This document shows, in pieces, positions 11,234 through 24,055 of a stretch of 64,000 nt of DNA. The number at the start of each line of letters is the position of its first letter. Position 1 is the stretch's first letter. The notes under the pieces were generated by a model, which was given only the letters and a program-made list of their open reading frames with translations, was not told the origin of the DNA and did no database searches. Origin of the DNA: Cristatella mucedo. Lineage: Eukaryota; Bryozoa; Phylactolaemata; Cristatellidae. The stretch lies in NCBI GenBank assembly GCA_009760855.2, contig WPIO01000005.1:248001-312000 (forward strand), written 5' to 3'. A program made the position numbers and the translations under genes.

Positions 11234-14200
11234 CGCTTGATAAAGCGCCCTCAGAGAACTCAATCTCTTTCTAGGCGCTTTACATTTGCTGCAAAGGGAA
11301 ATGCAATTGAATGGTGAGTAATATCATGCTTGATAAGCAAACAAAATGAATAACATGGTTAGGGGTGACATGCACAGGGTCAGCATGCAAATGTGGTTAG
11401 TGGCAGCATGCAGAGTGTCAGCACGCATAAGCACATTAAGGACAAATCACAGGGACCCACTAGATGCTGTCCTAAATAGGTGTGTTAATAAGTTCTTTTT
11501 AAATGTGGTCAGGTAGGGGGATGTTCTGACGCAGGTCGGGAGGGAGGAGGCCTGTTGAGGGAGTATATCTGAGAGATAGGATGTCACCTCTAACCATGTT
11601 ATGCTTGTTGTCATTGAGCATGCTACCACTAACCATTCGATCATGCTAGGTCATGCTTAAGCAGACCCCCTAAATTGGTTGAGCCATGTTGAGAACGTTT
11701 GCCGTGACTAGGTTATGTAGATGAGCAGTTGAGCCTTTTATGTCTGAACAGATCCCTTTTTATGTATGCATCGGAGTGAGCAGCAAGGAGCATTGGGTGG
11801 GGCTATCAGCCACTTGTGTAGCAGGTAGTTAAGATGGCTTTCTGTAGGGCACGAACTCAAAGTCTGAGTACCTTACCGCTGGACTAAGACAAGTGGGCAA
11901 AAGTCCGACTTTCTGCCTCTAACTCTCCCTCTAACTCTTAGTCTGTCAGATTTTTACAATCGCTTAATTGCTTACCGACGGGACAATGGTAAAGCCAGTG
12001 TTAAAGCAAAGCTTTGAATTTCTTATTTATCATCTTTATCATCTTATAGTGGCAGAAGAGCCTTTACGGCTATCACCCCCTCTTGCAGTGGACAATAAAG
12101 GACAGCCCACTGCAGGACTCAAGCACACGATCCGGGTCGTGAAGTGCATGCACCTTACCTCGTGGGCGAATTTACCTCAGTCACTGCAGTCAGCTTGGGA
12201 ACTAAAAATGCAGTTACTTTATTTGAAGGCAGTACCTTTTTGTTTTAGCCACTTTTCAGTGTGAGCACGTGATTTGCCATGCATGCTTACTGAAGGTTGT
12301 TTTCTATGCTTTTTTAGGACCGAATAGGTCGTCCGTCTGAGTCTGGCATAATTGGTGTTATAGATCCGCAGTGCAGGGTCATCGGTTTGCGTCTTTACGA
12401 TGGACTGTTTAAAGTGATCCCCTTGGAAAAGGATAACAAAGAATTAAAAGCTTTTAATATAAGGTAAGCTGGTTGGTGTTTCGATGATCCAGCGCTATGC
12501 TCATATGCAGTGCTGGTGAGCCGTGATGGCACACTAGGTAAGGCGGTTGCTTTCACGACCTCGGTCCCGAGGTCGTGGGTTCGATTCCTACGGTGGGCGA
12601 TCTTTATCGCCACTGCAAGCGGTGGTGATAGTCGTAAAGGCTCTTCTGTCGCTATACAAAAAGAGGCTGTTTAATCAGCTAGGATTTTTTTTTGGTGCCT
12701 AGCTGGTCTGATCCCATCCTTGCCTAGTGCAAAACAGACTTGTCTTTGCCCAGGGACATGGTGCTTGAACTTAGCAATCGTGGGGGGTTCGAGTCCTGGA
12801 GCAGGCAATCTTTAGATTGCTCTCTCTGTGCATGAAGATTGATAGCTACCAAGGCTTTTTTGTCGAACTATAAATGAAGCTGTTGAATCATCTGACCTTT
12901 ACTTTTTTTAAACTTTTGGTGCTCATATTGGTATTCGCTATTTTGTCAGTTATTGGCCTCAGTACTTGAAGGAGTACGTGCTGTTAATACTGGTCGTTCT
13001 AAAGCCGAACGATTTTGTATCATGTATTGGCAGCAGACAGAAATACAGAATGCCCTTTTTGGTTGTTCGTTTGTTCTATCGCCTTCACGCATTTTTGAAA
13101 AGTGTATGCATTGCATCCCTGAAAAGCAGTATTGTATGTAAGCCTATTATGCTGTTGCCGATCACCACAGAGGAATTGTATGCCTTGTACCAGCTAAAGG
13201 TTCCTACCTTCAGTGCTATGTTTGTGGCTGCAAACGTTCTGGTCGCACCGACAGCCTATTATGATGCTGGTATCTCTTAAAAGGTAACACATTATGATGC
13301 TTCCTCACTTTAATAAGTTAATGCACGCACCAGTCGATTCAACTTGTATGCTGCTGTCTTTGTTAGCATATTCACGAAAGTTAGCAGCGTATGAGCTTTA
13401 GCAAATATAATCTCCACTTTCAATTGTGTTTGTCACTTCTGGTCTAATTCTTGTTGGCACGTACAATGTCATTGTTACCCGTTATATAGCATAGTTTATT
13501 AAACTATATGAAGCTATGTTTATTTACCAAATTACCAATCGTGCAGCCTTGCAGTCTCATGTAACTGATTCAAGTTTTGCTGGTGGTTGACTGGCTTTTT
13601 GGAAATTGGAAATTTTCGGTAAATGCTTACTTTGGTTGCTGTCATTAGAAGGTCAACTGGACGAGTTACCCTAGCTACTTTAACTAGTATGCCCTTCACT
13701 CCTACTTGTTTGGGTCTATGGCCCCCTACCCTCTTCGTTCTGATTGGGTGCTGCCTTTAGACCGGCAGAAATGTGGCTTTGACTGCTACGAAGTTCCATG
13801 CCTAAATGTCCTTGCTCATCTGACCACTATAAATGACTCATGCTGTTCTTGATTTTAAAAGCTTGCCTTTTACACGCGGTTCCTGTCATTGTTGCTAACT
13901 TGGTTAGCCTACTAGGTAGGAACAACATGAACAATTAACTCGTTTTGCAGATTTAAGGTGCGTTAGAAAGCATATTCGGTTTTCGAATGAAAGTTTTTGG
14001 TAGCACCATCAGAGTATGACAAAGTAAGAGTTTTTATTTGTCAATTATAGTAACCTCGAAAAGACATCTGAACGACTGTTTTGGGCACTTCTATGCAACG
14101 ATCGTAGTTTAAGGTGTCTGGTTTTGAGCTTGCGCAGATGTAGGTCAGACCTTATTCAAGCCGGAAACCAGTCAACCGTATTTCCTGATAAAAAAGCCAT

Positions 14201-17200
14201 AGAGCTGTATGAAACTGTTACAGAAGTTTTGGCAAACACCTGAGATGCCAAATGCTGTTGCATAGTTTCGAACCTGTCCAGCCTAGGCTTATACAAGCTC
14301 CACATGGCATGCTTCCATTCCGTGATGATTGCTGACATATCCTCTATATGGTTGTTGAGATATATTTTTAGCAGAGTATACTTGGTGCATCTAGTAAATC
14401 CAACTTAACTGTGATCAGATAGTGCTACACAATAATATCCTTCATATCAAAAGTGAAAAGTTGCTGCAGAAACTGCCAATGCAGTCTGGTTAAAATTTGT
14501 TAACAACAGTTCGCAAAACACTGAAATATCTGGGGTTTTTATCTTGATCCACTGAATGCATGGATTTTATGGGCTGGCATTGTGTACTGCTATGCAACCG
14601 GCTGGAGCATTTTTAGCTGTGTAACTGGCAGATTAAGCTGTAGCTTTCTTCCATCGTTTCACTGAGCTAGTGCTGTTTCTCCATGCAAGCAGCATAGCTT
14701 GTACAGGCTTGTCAGCCTCTGATCATGCTCTATTTGCGATAGCCTCGGTTGCACTTGGGGCTTGCTGCTTGACAGCTGTGATCCCATTAATCTTGCTGCT
14801 GCCCTTGACAGGCTAGAGGAGATCAATGTGGCTGATGTGTGCTTCCTGCACGGCTGCTCCATGCCCACAATTATACTTGTCCATCAAGATCCCCATGGTC
14901 GGCATGTGAAGACATACGAGATAAATCTTAAAGAAAAAGAGTTTCAGAAGGGACCTTGGAAGCAAGACAACGTTGAAAATGAAGCTTTTATGGTCGTCCC
15001 AGGTATATCTATGGTGCAGCCTTAGCCTTTTGTTTGAGTGCCATGTCTTTCCCCCGGGCAGTTCATGTCACAATGGCAAGACAACTGCACCAGCAACTGT
15101 CGTTTTTTGCGCTTTACTAACTGTACTTTTGTCATATGAATATTTTCCAAAATTAAAATATAAGCTAATCCTGCTTTGATGACTGAAGGGGAACTTCGGA
15201 AAAATGGGTACATATCCGATTTTTTATTTGCTTTTTAAAAGATAAACTTGTTAAAAAAACAATCCTAAGTTTTGACGATTGGCACGTCGCAAGAAAAAAG
15301 TAAAAAAAATTTAAATACGTAGACCTTGTTTAAGAGTAAACCTTAGGTCATCAGGAACACATATCCAGGTCTTCGTATTGACTAACGTATCAAGGGTTTC
15401 TCTCATTGTATTGTATATGTCAAATATGCATGTTGAATTCAGTCGCTGAGACATATTGTATGCAATATATGTATTATACAATTTTGGCATGTTATTATGC
15501 TTGATATTGATATTGCACTTGATAAAGCGCCCTCAGAGAACTTAATCTCTTTCTAGGCGCTTTACATTTGCTGCAAAGTGATACGCAATAGAATAGTAAG
15601 TAAAATCATGCTTGAAAAACAAACAAAATGAATAACATGGTTAGGGGTTACATGCACTGGGTCAGCATGCAAATGTGGTTAGTGGCAGCATGAACAGTGT
15701 CAGCACGCATAAGCACATCGAGGACGAATCACAAAGACCCACTAAATGCTGTCCTAAATAGGTATGTTTTTAAGTTTCTTTTAAATGTGGTCAGGTCAGG
15801 GGATGTTCTGATGCAGGTCGGGAGGGAGTTCCAGGCTGTGGGAGCATACGAGCTAAATGCACGGTCTCCAAAGGATTTAAGGTTTGTACGAGGTATTTCT
15901 AGACTGTTGGATTCCGAAAAGCGAGTGGTACGATGCTTTGCCTGATGGGGTAGTGTATCTGAAAGATAGGCTGGAGCCATAGAATGAAGAGACCTAAAAG
16001 TAAGCGACAAAACCTTGAAGTCAATCCGTTGCTTGACTGGTAACCAGTGCAGGTCGGCGAGAAGTGGAGTAATGTGGCAACTGCGACGCTCACGACAGAC
16101 AAGCCTAGCTGCAGAGTTTTGCACCAGCTGCAATCGCCTGATCGCACATGCTGGTAGGCCAGTAAGCAGTGAGTTGCAGAAGTCGAGACGAGATGTCACG
16201 AATGCATGGACCAACTTGGACGTGGTATCCTTATCTAAACAAGCCCTAATTTTGCCAATGTTGTCTTGACCACAGCTAGTCATTTCACAAGAAATGACAT
16301 TCTTATGGCCATCTCCACTGGTAAGGTAGAATGCTTTTCGCCAGTCCAGGGATCCTTTTGTTTCTGCTGAGTGCATTCAACGAGTGAGTGCACCATGCTA
16401 CATTCTATTTTTAGGAGTTTCTACAACCTCAGTGAGCTTGTATTTGTCATTTTCCTTTTTCGTCGGATATTTGTTTCACTTAGTACTTACCAAGTACTTT
16501 GTACTTAGTACTCTTAGTACTCGAGTACCTCTCGAATACTTGTACTCTTTTGAAAGGCTTGGTTGGTTCCACCACGTGTTGGCTAGCAGTGAGTTCTATG
16601 CTTTTGGAGCATATGGAGCAAAGGCACAATCTCCAAAGAATTTATTGTTAGAGGCACACCTAAGCTACCAGAGTCAGAGAAGCAATAGGTATACAGGAAA
16701 GCATGAGAAGTATATTGGGTAGTCATGATGCATGAGAATGGAAGGCCTAAAGTGAGTAATAGGTACATGGAGTTGGTGCTGCTTGATGGGAGCAGGTGTA
16801 AATTGGTAAAAATTGATGTGATGTAACAGTTGAAATCTTCATGATAGACAAGTCTAGCTCCATGCTATTTTCCGAGATTAGTTTTGGATAAAAACAAATT
16901 TAAGCCGTCTGTTAATTACCACTATTTTTTTAAGATTCTGCATTTGCTCATGGTGAAAGAGCACGTATAAGCTACAATTCTTAGTTGGTGCTACTGAGAT
17001 ATGCGTATTCATGCCTAGCTGCGGTAGGCTGCCTGTTTATCAATACTCACGTATAGTGTACATTTACATGGTCCAACTTTGCAATGATCCATTGCCCCAA
17101 ATTCATGTGATACAAGATTTTAATCTGGTGCTCTTGGTTGATTCCATTTACGATCTTGCTAGTTACAGGTATGGTCATACAAAAGTAGGATCCTGTCCGT

Positions 17201-20200
17201 GCTGCTTTAGGCTCCTTGTGCCTTCGAAGGAGGGTCCCTTAGCGCCTGTCAGTTAGTAGTCACTTTCTTTGGTTTAAAGACTAGGAAAGAGGTTAGAAAT
17301 AAGAGCTTTGTTCTAAATGCTATCAAAGGCCCACGTCCTCAACGTTTGAGCCATAAAGTTGGGTATACCTCGTCTGCTATCGCCGATGTCTCTGATGTAT
17401 TCTTGCTACTTATTTTCTCAATTGGCTTCCTACTCCAGCCATGCTTCATGTTGAATGCATCCTAGGTACAACGTCAAGCCAGTGACGTGTCGTTCTTACG
17501 TGGCTTTTAAGATCCTGCTCTGTTTGAGACGACTCTGCTTGTTAAACCCATATTGGCTTTATAAGTATAAAGTTGTACTTCACACTAATGGGTATATGCC
17601 AGCTTGATTGGCAAATGAAAGCCCAGTTGATAATTAGTGCTCGTATTCACTGCTATTGAGATAGCTCCAAATCCTATAAAGACTTTAATTCTGTTTAATT
17701 GTTTGCATAGGTTGGATACACTTGGCCTCCCATTATGCACAGAAAGAAACTCAATAGTTCTTTCTCGAAATACAAGTCTCCAGCACAGTACCCACTTAGC
17801 CACCGTAGCACTGCGAATGCTTGAGATTGTGTTACAATGATTACAAAAGACCCGACTGTGTGCAGACACGAAACGTGGCCTGTATGCTGAACTGAAATGC
17901 CTCAGCCACTGAGTGATCGTTCCAGTAAAATAATTTCCGTCTATTGTGGTAAGGAATTCAGCACAGCAATGTCTCACGAATTTATTAGCACGTGTATAAG
18001 ATTTCACTACACTTGCCATGCGATATCAGTTACTGTCGAATCCGATGCTCTCTGCTTTCTAACCATGCATGTGTGACATTTTACATTGCTTTGCTCATTC
18101 GAAAAAGTCAAAAGTTGCGTTGTCATACTGCACCCATGCTGTTTACAGCTGCTCCTCCTTTGTCGACCGTGGCACGGAGAACACTAAATTCGTTCATAAA
18201 TACCACTGACCACCAAGCTGCGTACCGACTTGAATGTTCTGTCTCTCAATTTCAGGTCTTTTGGTGCTCTTGCACTGGCCTACCTATCCGAAATACTATA
18301 CTATCATAATCAGGCTTCCCAGCCTATAACCTGCTCAACTTGATGTTAGGTTGTGCCTCTAACGAAGTCCAAATCCTTTAAATATAATTCATTTGTATAG
18401 TGCCCTAAGAGAACTTAATCTCTATTCAGGAGCTTCATATATACCACGGGGCTTGAACCCACGACCTTGGCCAGACCTTGGTCGGGGCGAGCACCTTAAC
18501 TGCTATGCCTTCATTTTGTATGTTGGCTGACACTCCTGACTGACAGTGTAACATGCCCCGACTTGACGTGTTTACACAAAGAAGCTAAAAACCCACATCT
18601 TTTATGTGAAGCCTGCTTCGTCGTTATAAAATTAATTGGCATGCTTCCAGCATATGTATAGTACTTGGAGAAAGACTTAGTTTTCTTAGTGCTCTATATC
18701 AGTGTTATAATAGTGTATTCAAAATCATCTACTATGTTGCTTATTTCATATATTCATTTGCCGCCTACTAATCTCATTGTAAGGAACAACCATGCGAGTG
18801 AAAATGGCCTGCAAGTGTAAGCCTGGAGTTTTCTCTTGGCCTTGCTAAATAAGCAAACCCATCTGCCAGTCGTAAGGCTGGATCAGCACACTGTTCATTG
18901 AGTGAATTCAGGGTCGATCTCTTTAAGTAGGCACGTTTTGCATTTAGCTTCCACGATAGTTGTTGGCCTCTATATCTACTGCACCTCTTGTTTTTATCGT
19001 TCTGTTGCCAGCATTATGTGTCATCATTCCAGTGCCTCTTCCTTTTGGTGGTGCTCTCATCATTGGTCAGGAGTCCATCACTTATCACAAAGGTGACAAC
19101 TATCTTGCTATTGCACCGCCCATCATAAAAGTAAGTATCAGGTTGCTTGAAAGTTGAGTTTCTTCTGGTTTCTCGATGGTTCTGGTTCACGATGATCTTC
19201 TTGATTGCAGCAACATACCATCACTGCATGTGGCATGGTAGACCAGAATGGCTCTCGGTATCTACTTGGGGACATCCGGGGTCGTCTGTTTATGCTCTTA
19301 CTCGAAAAGGAGGAAAGAATAGATGGTGCAGTCGTACGCGATCTGAAGGTGGAACAGCTTGGTGAGGTATGGCTCATTCATATTCATCTTTTTTTAGTGC
19401 CATGTTACTGAAGGCCCGGCCAATTGTTTGTGACCCAGGTTTATGCTCGGCCTACTGATGGAAACATAACTAATGATAATTCTGTTTTAATCACTCTAAA
19501 TTCAAATGTATTCCATTCCGAGTAGCAAGCTGTGGAAGTGTGGTCTCATTCGTTGTTAGTAGCCTGATTTACTTATTCTGATATGCGATATAGATCTGAA
19601 AAGAGCTAGCTAGCACTGCTAGGTAGATTGATAAGAAGATAAGAATGTGATTGCCGTTATGAGGTAAGAACTAGATAAGAAGGTGATTGCCGTTATGAGA
19701 TTTCATTCAGTTTGAAAAGTTGTCTAGGCATGGTATCAAACCTGTAACAACCATTTTAGTCGTTTTCAGGCAGATCTGCCCATGTTTTCCATCATGACTT
19801 TGCAACATATTGTACTAATGCAACTTAGATAAACTGGCTCGAGTGCCTGCGTGGCTATACCTAGATTTGCATGACCCGACTACATACCTGTCTGGATATT
19901 TGTATATTCTTATACAGCTGAGCTCTTGTTCATAAACCTGTTCATTAGCTAGCTGCCCAACCACGTGTGCTCGTGGGTGTGCTGGCAAGTGTGAATGAGC
20001 ATGGAGCCAGTGAGAACATGTAAGCTTCGGAAGTCTTGCAGCTCACCGTGGTGTTATGCAAACAGAAAGTTAGACCAGTCGGGTTATAACATTAATAATA
20101 CTTGATCTTGAGTGACAACTCTTTATCGCATACGTTTGCCTCATTTTTTGGGTGCTCTTGTATCTCTAGTATACGCAAGCTATGGGAATTCTCCTAGAAT

Positions 20201-22603
20201 TTTTCATTAAATTCATCTCTTTGTACAAGTACTGTCCAATTGGCTTTGCGTCAGAATCTTTGATGGGTTTTCTCACCTCGATGTTACTACCGAATGCTAT
20301 TACTACTCGATATAATCTTGCTTCTCTGTTCAGATGCTTCCTGTTGCGTGGCAGCTTGTCTAATATCTCCATATATTCTACTTGTCCTGGCTGCTTCCTT
20401 CAACGTTTTGTAGCCAAATATGTGCTCCGGCTTTTCTAAAATGTGGGGGCTCAGCATTTGGAAACTTATTACAAATGGCTTGTAGTGAAAGTGCATACGG
20501 CTCTCTCAGTTTGCCTGCCATGTGGCTACAAATTCGTTTGCTATTTACAGTTCTGAGCAGGATGTTAAGGGCTATTAGATAAAATCTAGTGGTATTTTAT
20601 ACGGGTGCTGAGCTTCCCTGCATATGCAGTGGAATTACATGCTACCGAGCATTGAAAACTTTCAGCTCGGAGAGGCATTTCTTCCCGCAGTTCTGGCTAC
20701 GCAAACTACTCCTGTTCTGTGAACTGCACTGGTGGAGCTTCTGTCTTTACAGACAACCATACCAGAGACAATAACTTACCTTGACAATGGGGTTGTGTAC
20801 ATCGGCTCCCGGCTTGGTGACTCACAGCTTGTCAAGGTAAGAAAGCCTATAACTCGCTTTGGGTAGCTGCCAAATATCCTATACACTGCTTACATGAATC
20901 AAGAGTGATAGTTTTTCCTTTTTATGTGAAAATTATGCCTTGCTTTTCAGTTAAATGCAGAAATGGATGACAACAAGTCGTACGTTCAAGTCATGGAGAA
21001 CTTCACCAGTCTAGGCCCCATTGTAGACATGTGCGTTGTCGATCTGGAACGTCAAGGCCAGGGTCAGGTATGGCATACGACATTGATGAGCAATTTGTAT
21101 AAGTCACTTATATCGTCACGGACGTGTGCAGGTCTTCATTGAGTTTGCTCGTTGTAGCTGATAACATGTTCGGGTGTCTTCAAAGAAGGCAGCCTTCGCA
21201 TTGTACGTAATGGCATTGGTATACATGAGCATGTCACTGCTGAAATAAAGGGCATAAAAGGTGAGTAAAAACTCTTAAGATGCAAAGAAATGTATGATAT
21301 TGCTTTGAGCACAGTCCACATTTGGGTGCACATGGTTTTAAGTATGTCAGGATGGTTCCCTCTTGCAAAGGTGACACAATTGACTTGTAGGCTAGAGCGT
21401 TTTATTCCATGTGAATTAGTAGCCCTAGCACACTGAAAAGCAGACAGATATAATTAATGTCATGGCAATGCCAGTTCGTGACCTGATAGATCAAATTATC
21501 TTCAATTTACTGCTATATAAATTAGATTGAAATGCTCCCTAATTGCCCAACCAAGGCACTCGAGTTTGCTTTTGGTGATTATTAGCAATCGCCATGCATT
21601 TCACTCATCAAGGATGTCCATTACCTTAAGTGCGTCGTGCTTATCATGGGGTTATTCAATGTTTATTGCCCGTAGTGGTTATAAGTGAGTGTGATCAGAA
21701 ATCTATTTTTCAACTGCTTGGCACCTGCAGTTAAGATCCCGGAACCCTTGTAATCTATTAAAGCCTTTGCTAGCATAATATAATTCATTTCTATAGCACC
21801 TCAAGAGAACTTTATCTATTCAAGCGCTTCACACATGCTTTGGGCCTCGAGCCCACGACCTCAGCCAGACCTTGATCGGGGCGAGCACCTTAACAGCAAG
21901 CTGGTTTGGCCCAGTGATTAAGGTGCTCGCCCCGACCAAGGTCTGGCTGAGGTCGTGGGCTCGAGCAAATGTGAAGCATCTTGCAGCAACGTGCCATCAC
22001 TGCGTGTGGCATGGTAGACCAGAATGACTCTGGGTATCTACTTGGGCACATCCGGGGTCGTCTGTTTATGCTCTTATTCGAAAAATGGGAAAGAATAGAT
22101 GGCACAGTCGTGTACTATCTGAAGGTGGAACATCTTGGTGATGTATGGCTCATTCATATCCATCTTTTTTTAGTGTCATGTTGCAGAAGACCCGTCCAAT
22201 AGAAATTAAGTTATAAATAGATAATGAATAGTGATTAAGTTCTCTTACAGCACTGTACAAATGATATATAATATGCACGCACACTGCTCTCCAAAAGTTT
22301 CTACTCGGCTGATCCATCGATCAAAGCTGTACATATAATCATGTCTAAGTAAATTCATGTCAGTATCTTAGCTTAAGTGCACAGTGTGTCTTTCGAACAG
22401 CGGTTCTTTTAGGTGGCTCCAGAAATGTTGCAGTCGTGCTTGTCTGCCATTCGTGATACTTATTGCTCTGGCTTCTCCCACCTCTACCTTCGCTGCTACC
22501 TTTGTAAGTGTCTTAAGGTAGTGAGAAAATTTCGTGTGAGTGTCGTGAGTGTCCGAAAGCCATTGATATGCCACACACACACACACACACACAAGCACAC
22601 ACA

Positions 22604-22641
<38 letters not shown>

Positions 22642-23800
22642 AGATCGTATGAGAGTGCACTGGCTTAGCCTTTCAGTCTCTTCTATTGAGACCCTATGCA
22701 CACGTCTTTGTTATACTATTTTTTATGCCAATCGTGGATCCTATGTGGTGGGTTGCCGTTTTCTGCTTATTAGGTTTTCTCACAGATTGGAAAGTAAGGT
22801 ATATTGGCATTTTTTATTAGGACCCGGTTTGCCTTTCCTGGATGTGCATTGATGTTGGCTACACCTAGCTGAGAACGGTGTAGATCTCTCGACCTATTTA
22901 CTGACGGTTAGCCATGGTCCTATCTGCTCTTGGGCTAGCAGCATTTGATCAGAAGCACCCCCCCCCCCCGCAGGTTATCCAACCTGGTCTTACAAATAGC
23001 TAGCTTGCTTTACCTCATGGCGTCTTGGTCGTGCTACTTATAGAACATTCGTTTGGTGTTCATGTGCCTGTTTTCCTAATCGGTGCCGAAAAGGTGACCG
23101 AAGTCAAGCCCGTTTTCAGCCTTTTTATTACTAGCATGGACTGTCTGTATTAATCTAGCGGTGCTGTTTGAGAGATCAAAACCTCAGTGCTAAGGGAAAA
23201 TCTACTTGGTAAGTAATCACTAGTTTACTTTAACAACTGCCCAAATAGCTGCAGCATTCATTGCAAGTTCGTTTAAAGTTTTTTGAAGTAGGCTCAACAA
23301 CCGAGCTTTAATAATGCAAGCAGTTTCATTGCTGCTTACCTTTGACAAAGACAGATATGTCTCGTTGGTCACTAGTGTTGAACTTGTGCCTCCAACTGTT
23401 AACGGTAGCGTCGCCTGTCATTCCATATAGTGAGCTATTCACGATTATCTTCGGGCACGGAAGCCGATGGCAAGATATTTCCACTCTTTTTTTTTTTAGC
23501 TGCTAGTTACACCAGGAAGTTGAACTGCTTATTTGGTACTACAGTAATATGATTACTGTTGATGGTGCTACCTTGTTTTACACTTCAGCAGCTGACCATG
23601 CAAAATTACAAACCAAGGATTGAAGTTACTAATTATTGTGATGACGTAGTACTGAAACAATATCTTTTATTATAGGCTGCTTTTGCATGTAGCCAAAAAC
23701 GATTAAGGAACGTTCTGATTTCAGGAGTGTGGCCACTGCAGTATAGAAGCTCCAAGTTTGACGACCTCTTGGTGGCTACATTTATTGGAGAATCTCGGTA

Positions 23801-23897
<97 letters not shown>

Positions 23898-23963
23898 CCT
23901 CTCCTCTCCTCTCCTCTCCTCTCCTCTCCTCTCCTCTCCTCTCCTCTCCTCTCCTCTCCTCTC

Positions 23964-24001
<38 letters not shown>

Positions 24002-24014
24002 CCTCTCCTCTCTC

Positions 24015-24055
<41 letters not shown>

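Noticed and set aside
12513-12600. tRNA gene candidate (A and B boxes present)
   Set aside because: The head is followed by a fixed SINE body and recurs in many copies; the tRNA fold is not intact.
15729-16376. 215-codon - strand frame as a host gene
   Set aside because: It is the LINE-L C-terminal coding region, with at least a dozen decayed relatives in this window and a LINE tail.
16476-16535. Cluster of AGTACT/TTAGTACT motifs as a regulatory array
   Set aside because: The spacing is irregular and there is no further context; more likely a decayed short tandem repeat.
17585-18019. 144-codon - strand frame in intron 5
   Set aside because: No family motif, no splice context and a composition like the surrounding AT-rich intron.
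21977-22200. Mutually exclusive alternative exon 7
   Set aside because: It is in a phase 1 intron three exons downstream, so it cannot replace the phase 0 exon 7 in a normal cassette without further rearrangement.
22572-22638. Possible CRISPR-like spaced repeat
   Set aside because: It is a plain CA dinucleotide repeat with short interruptions; there are no spacers.
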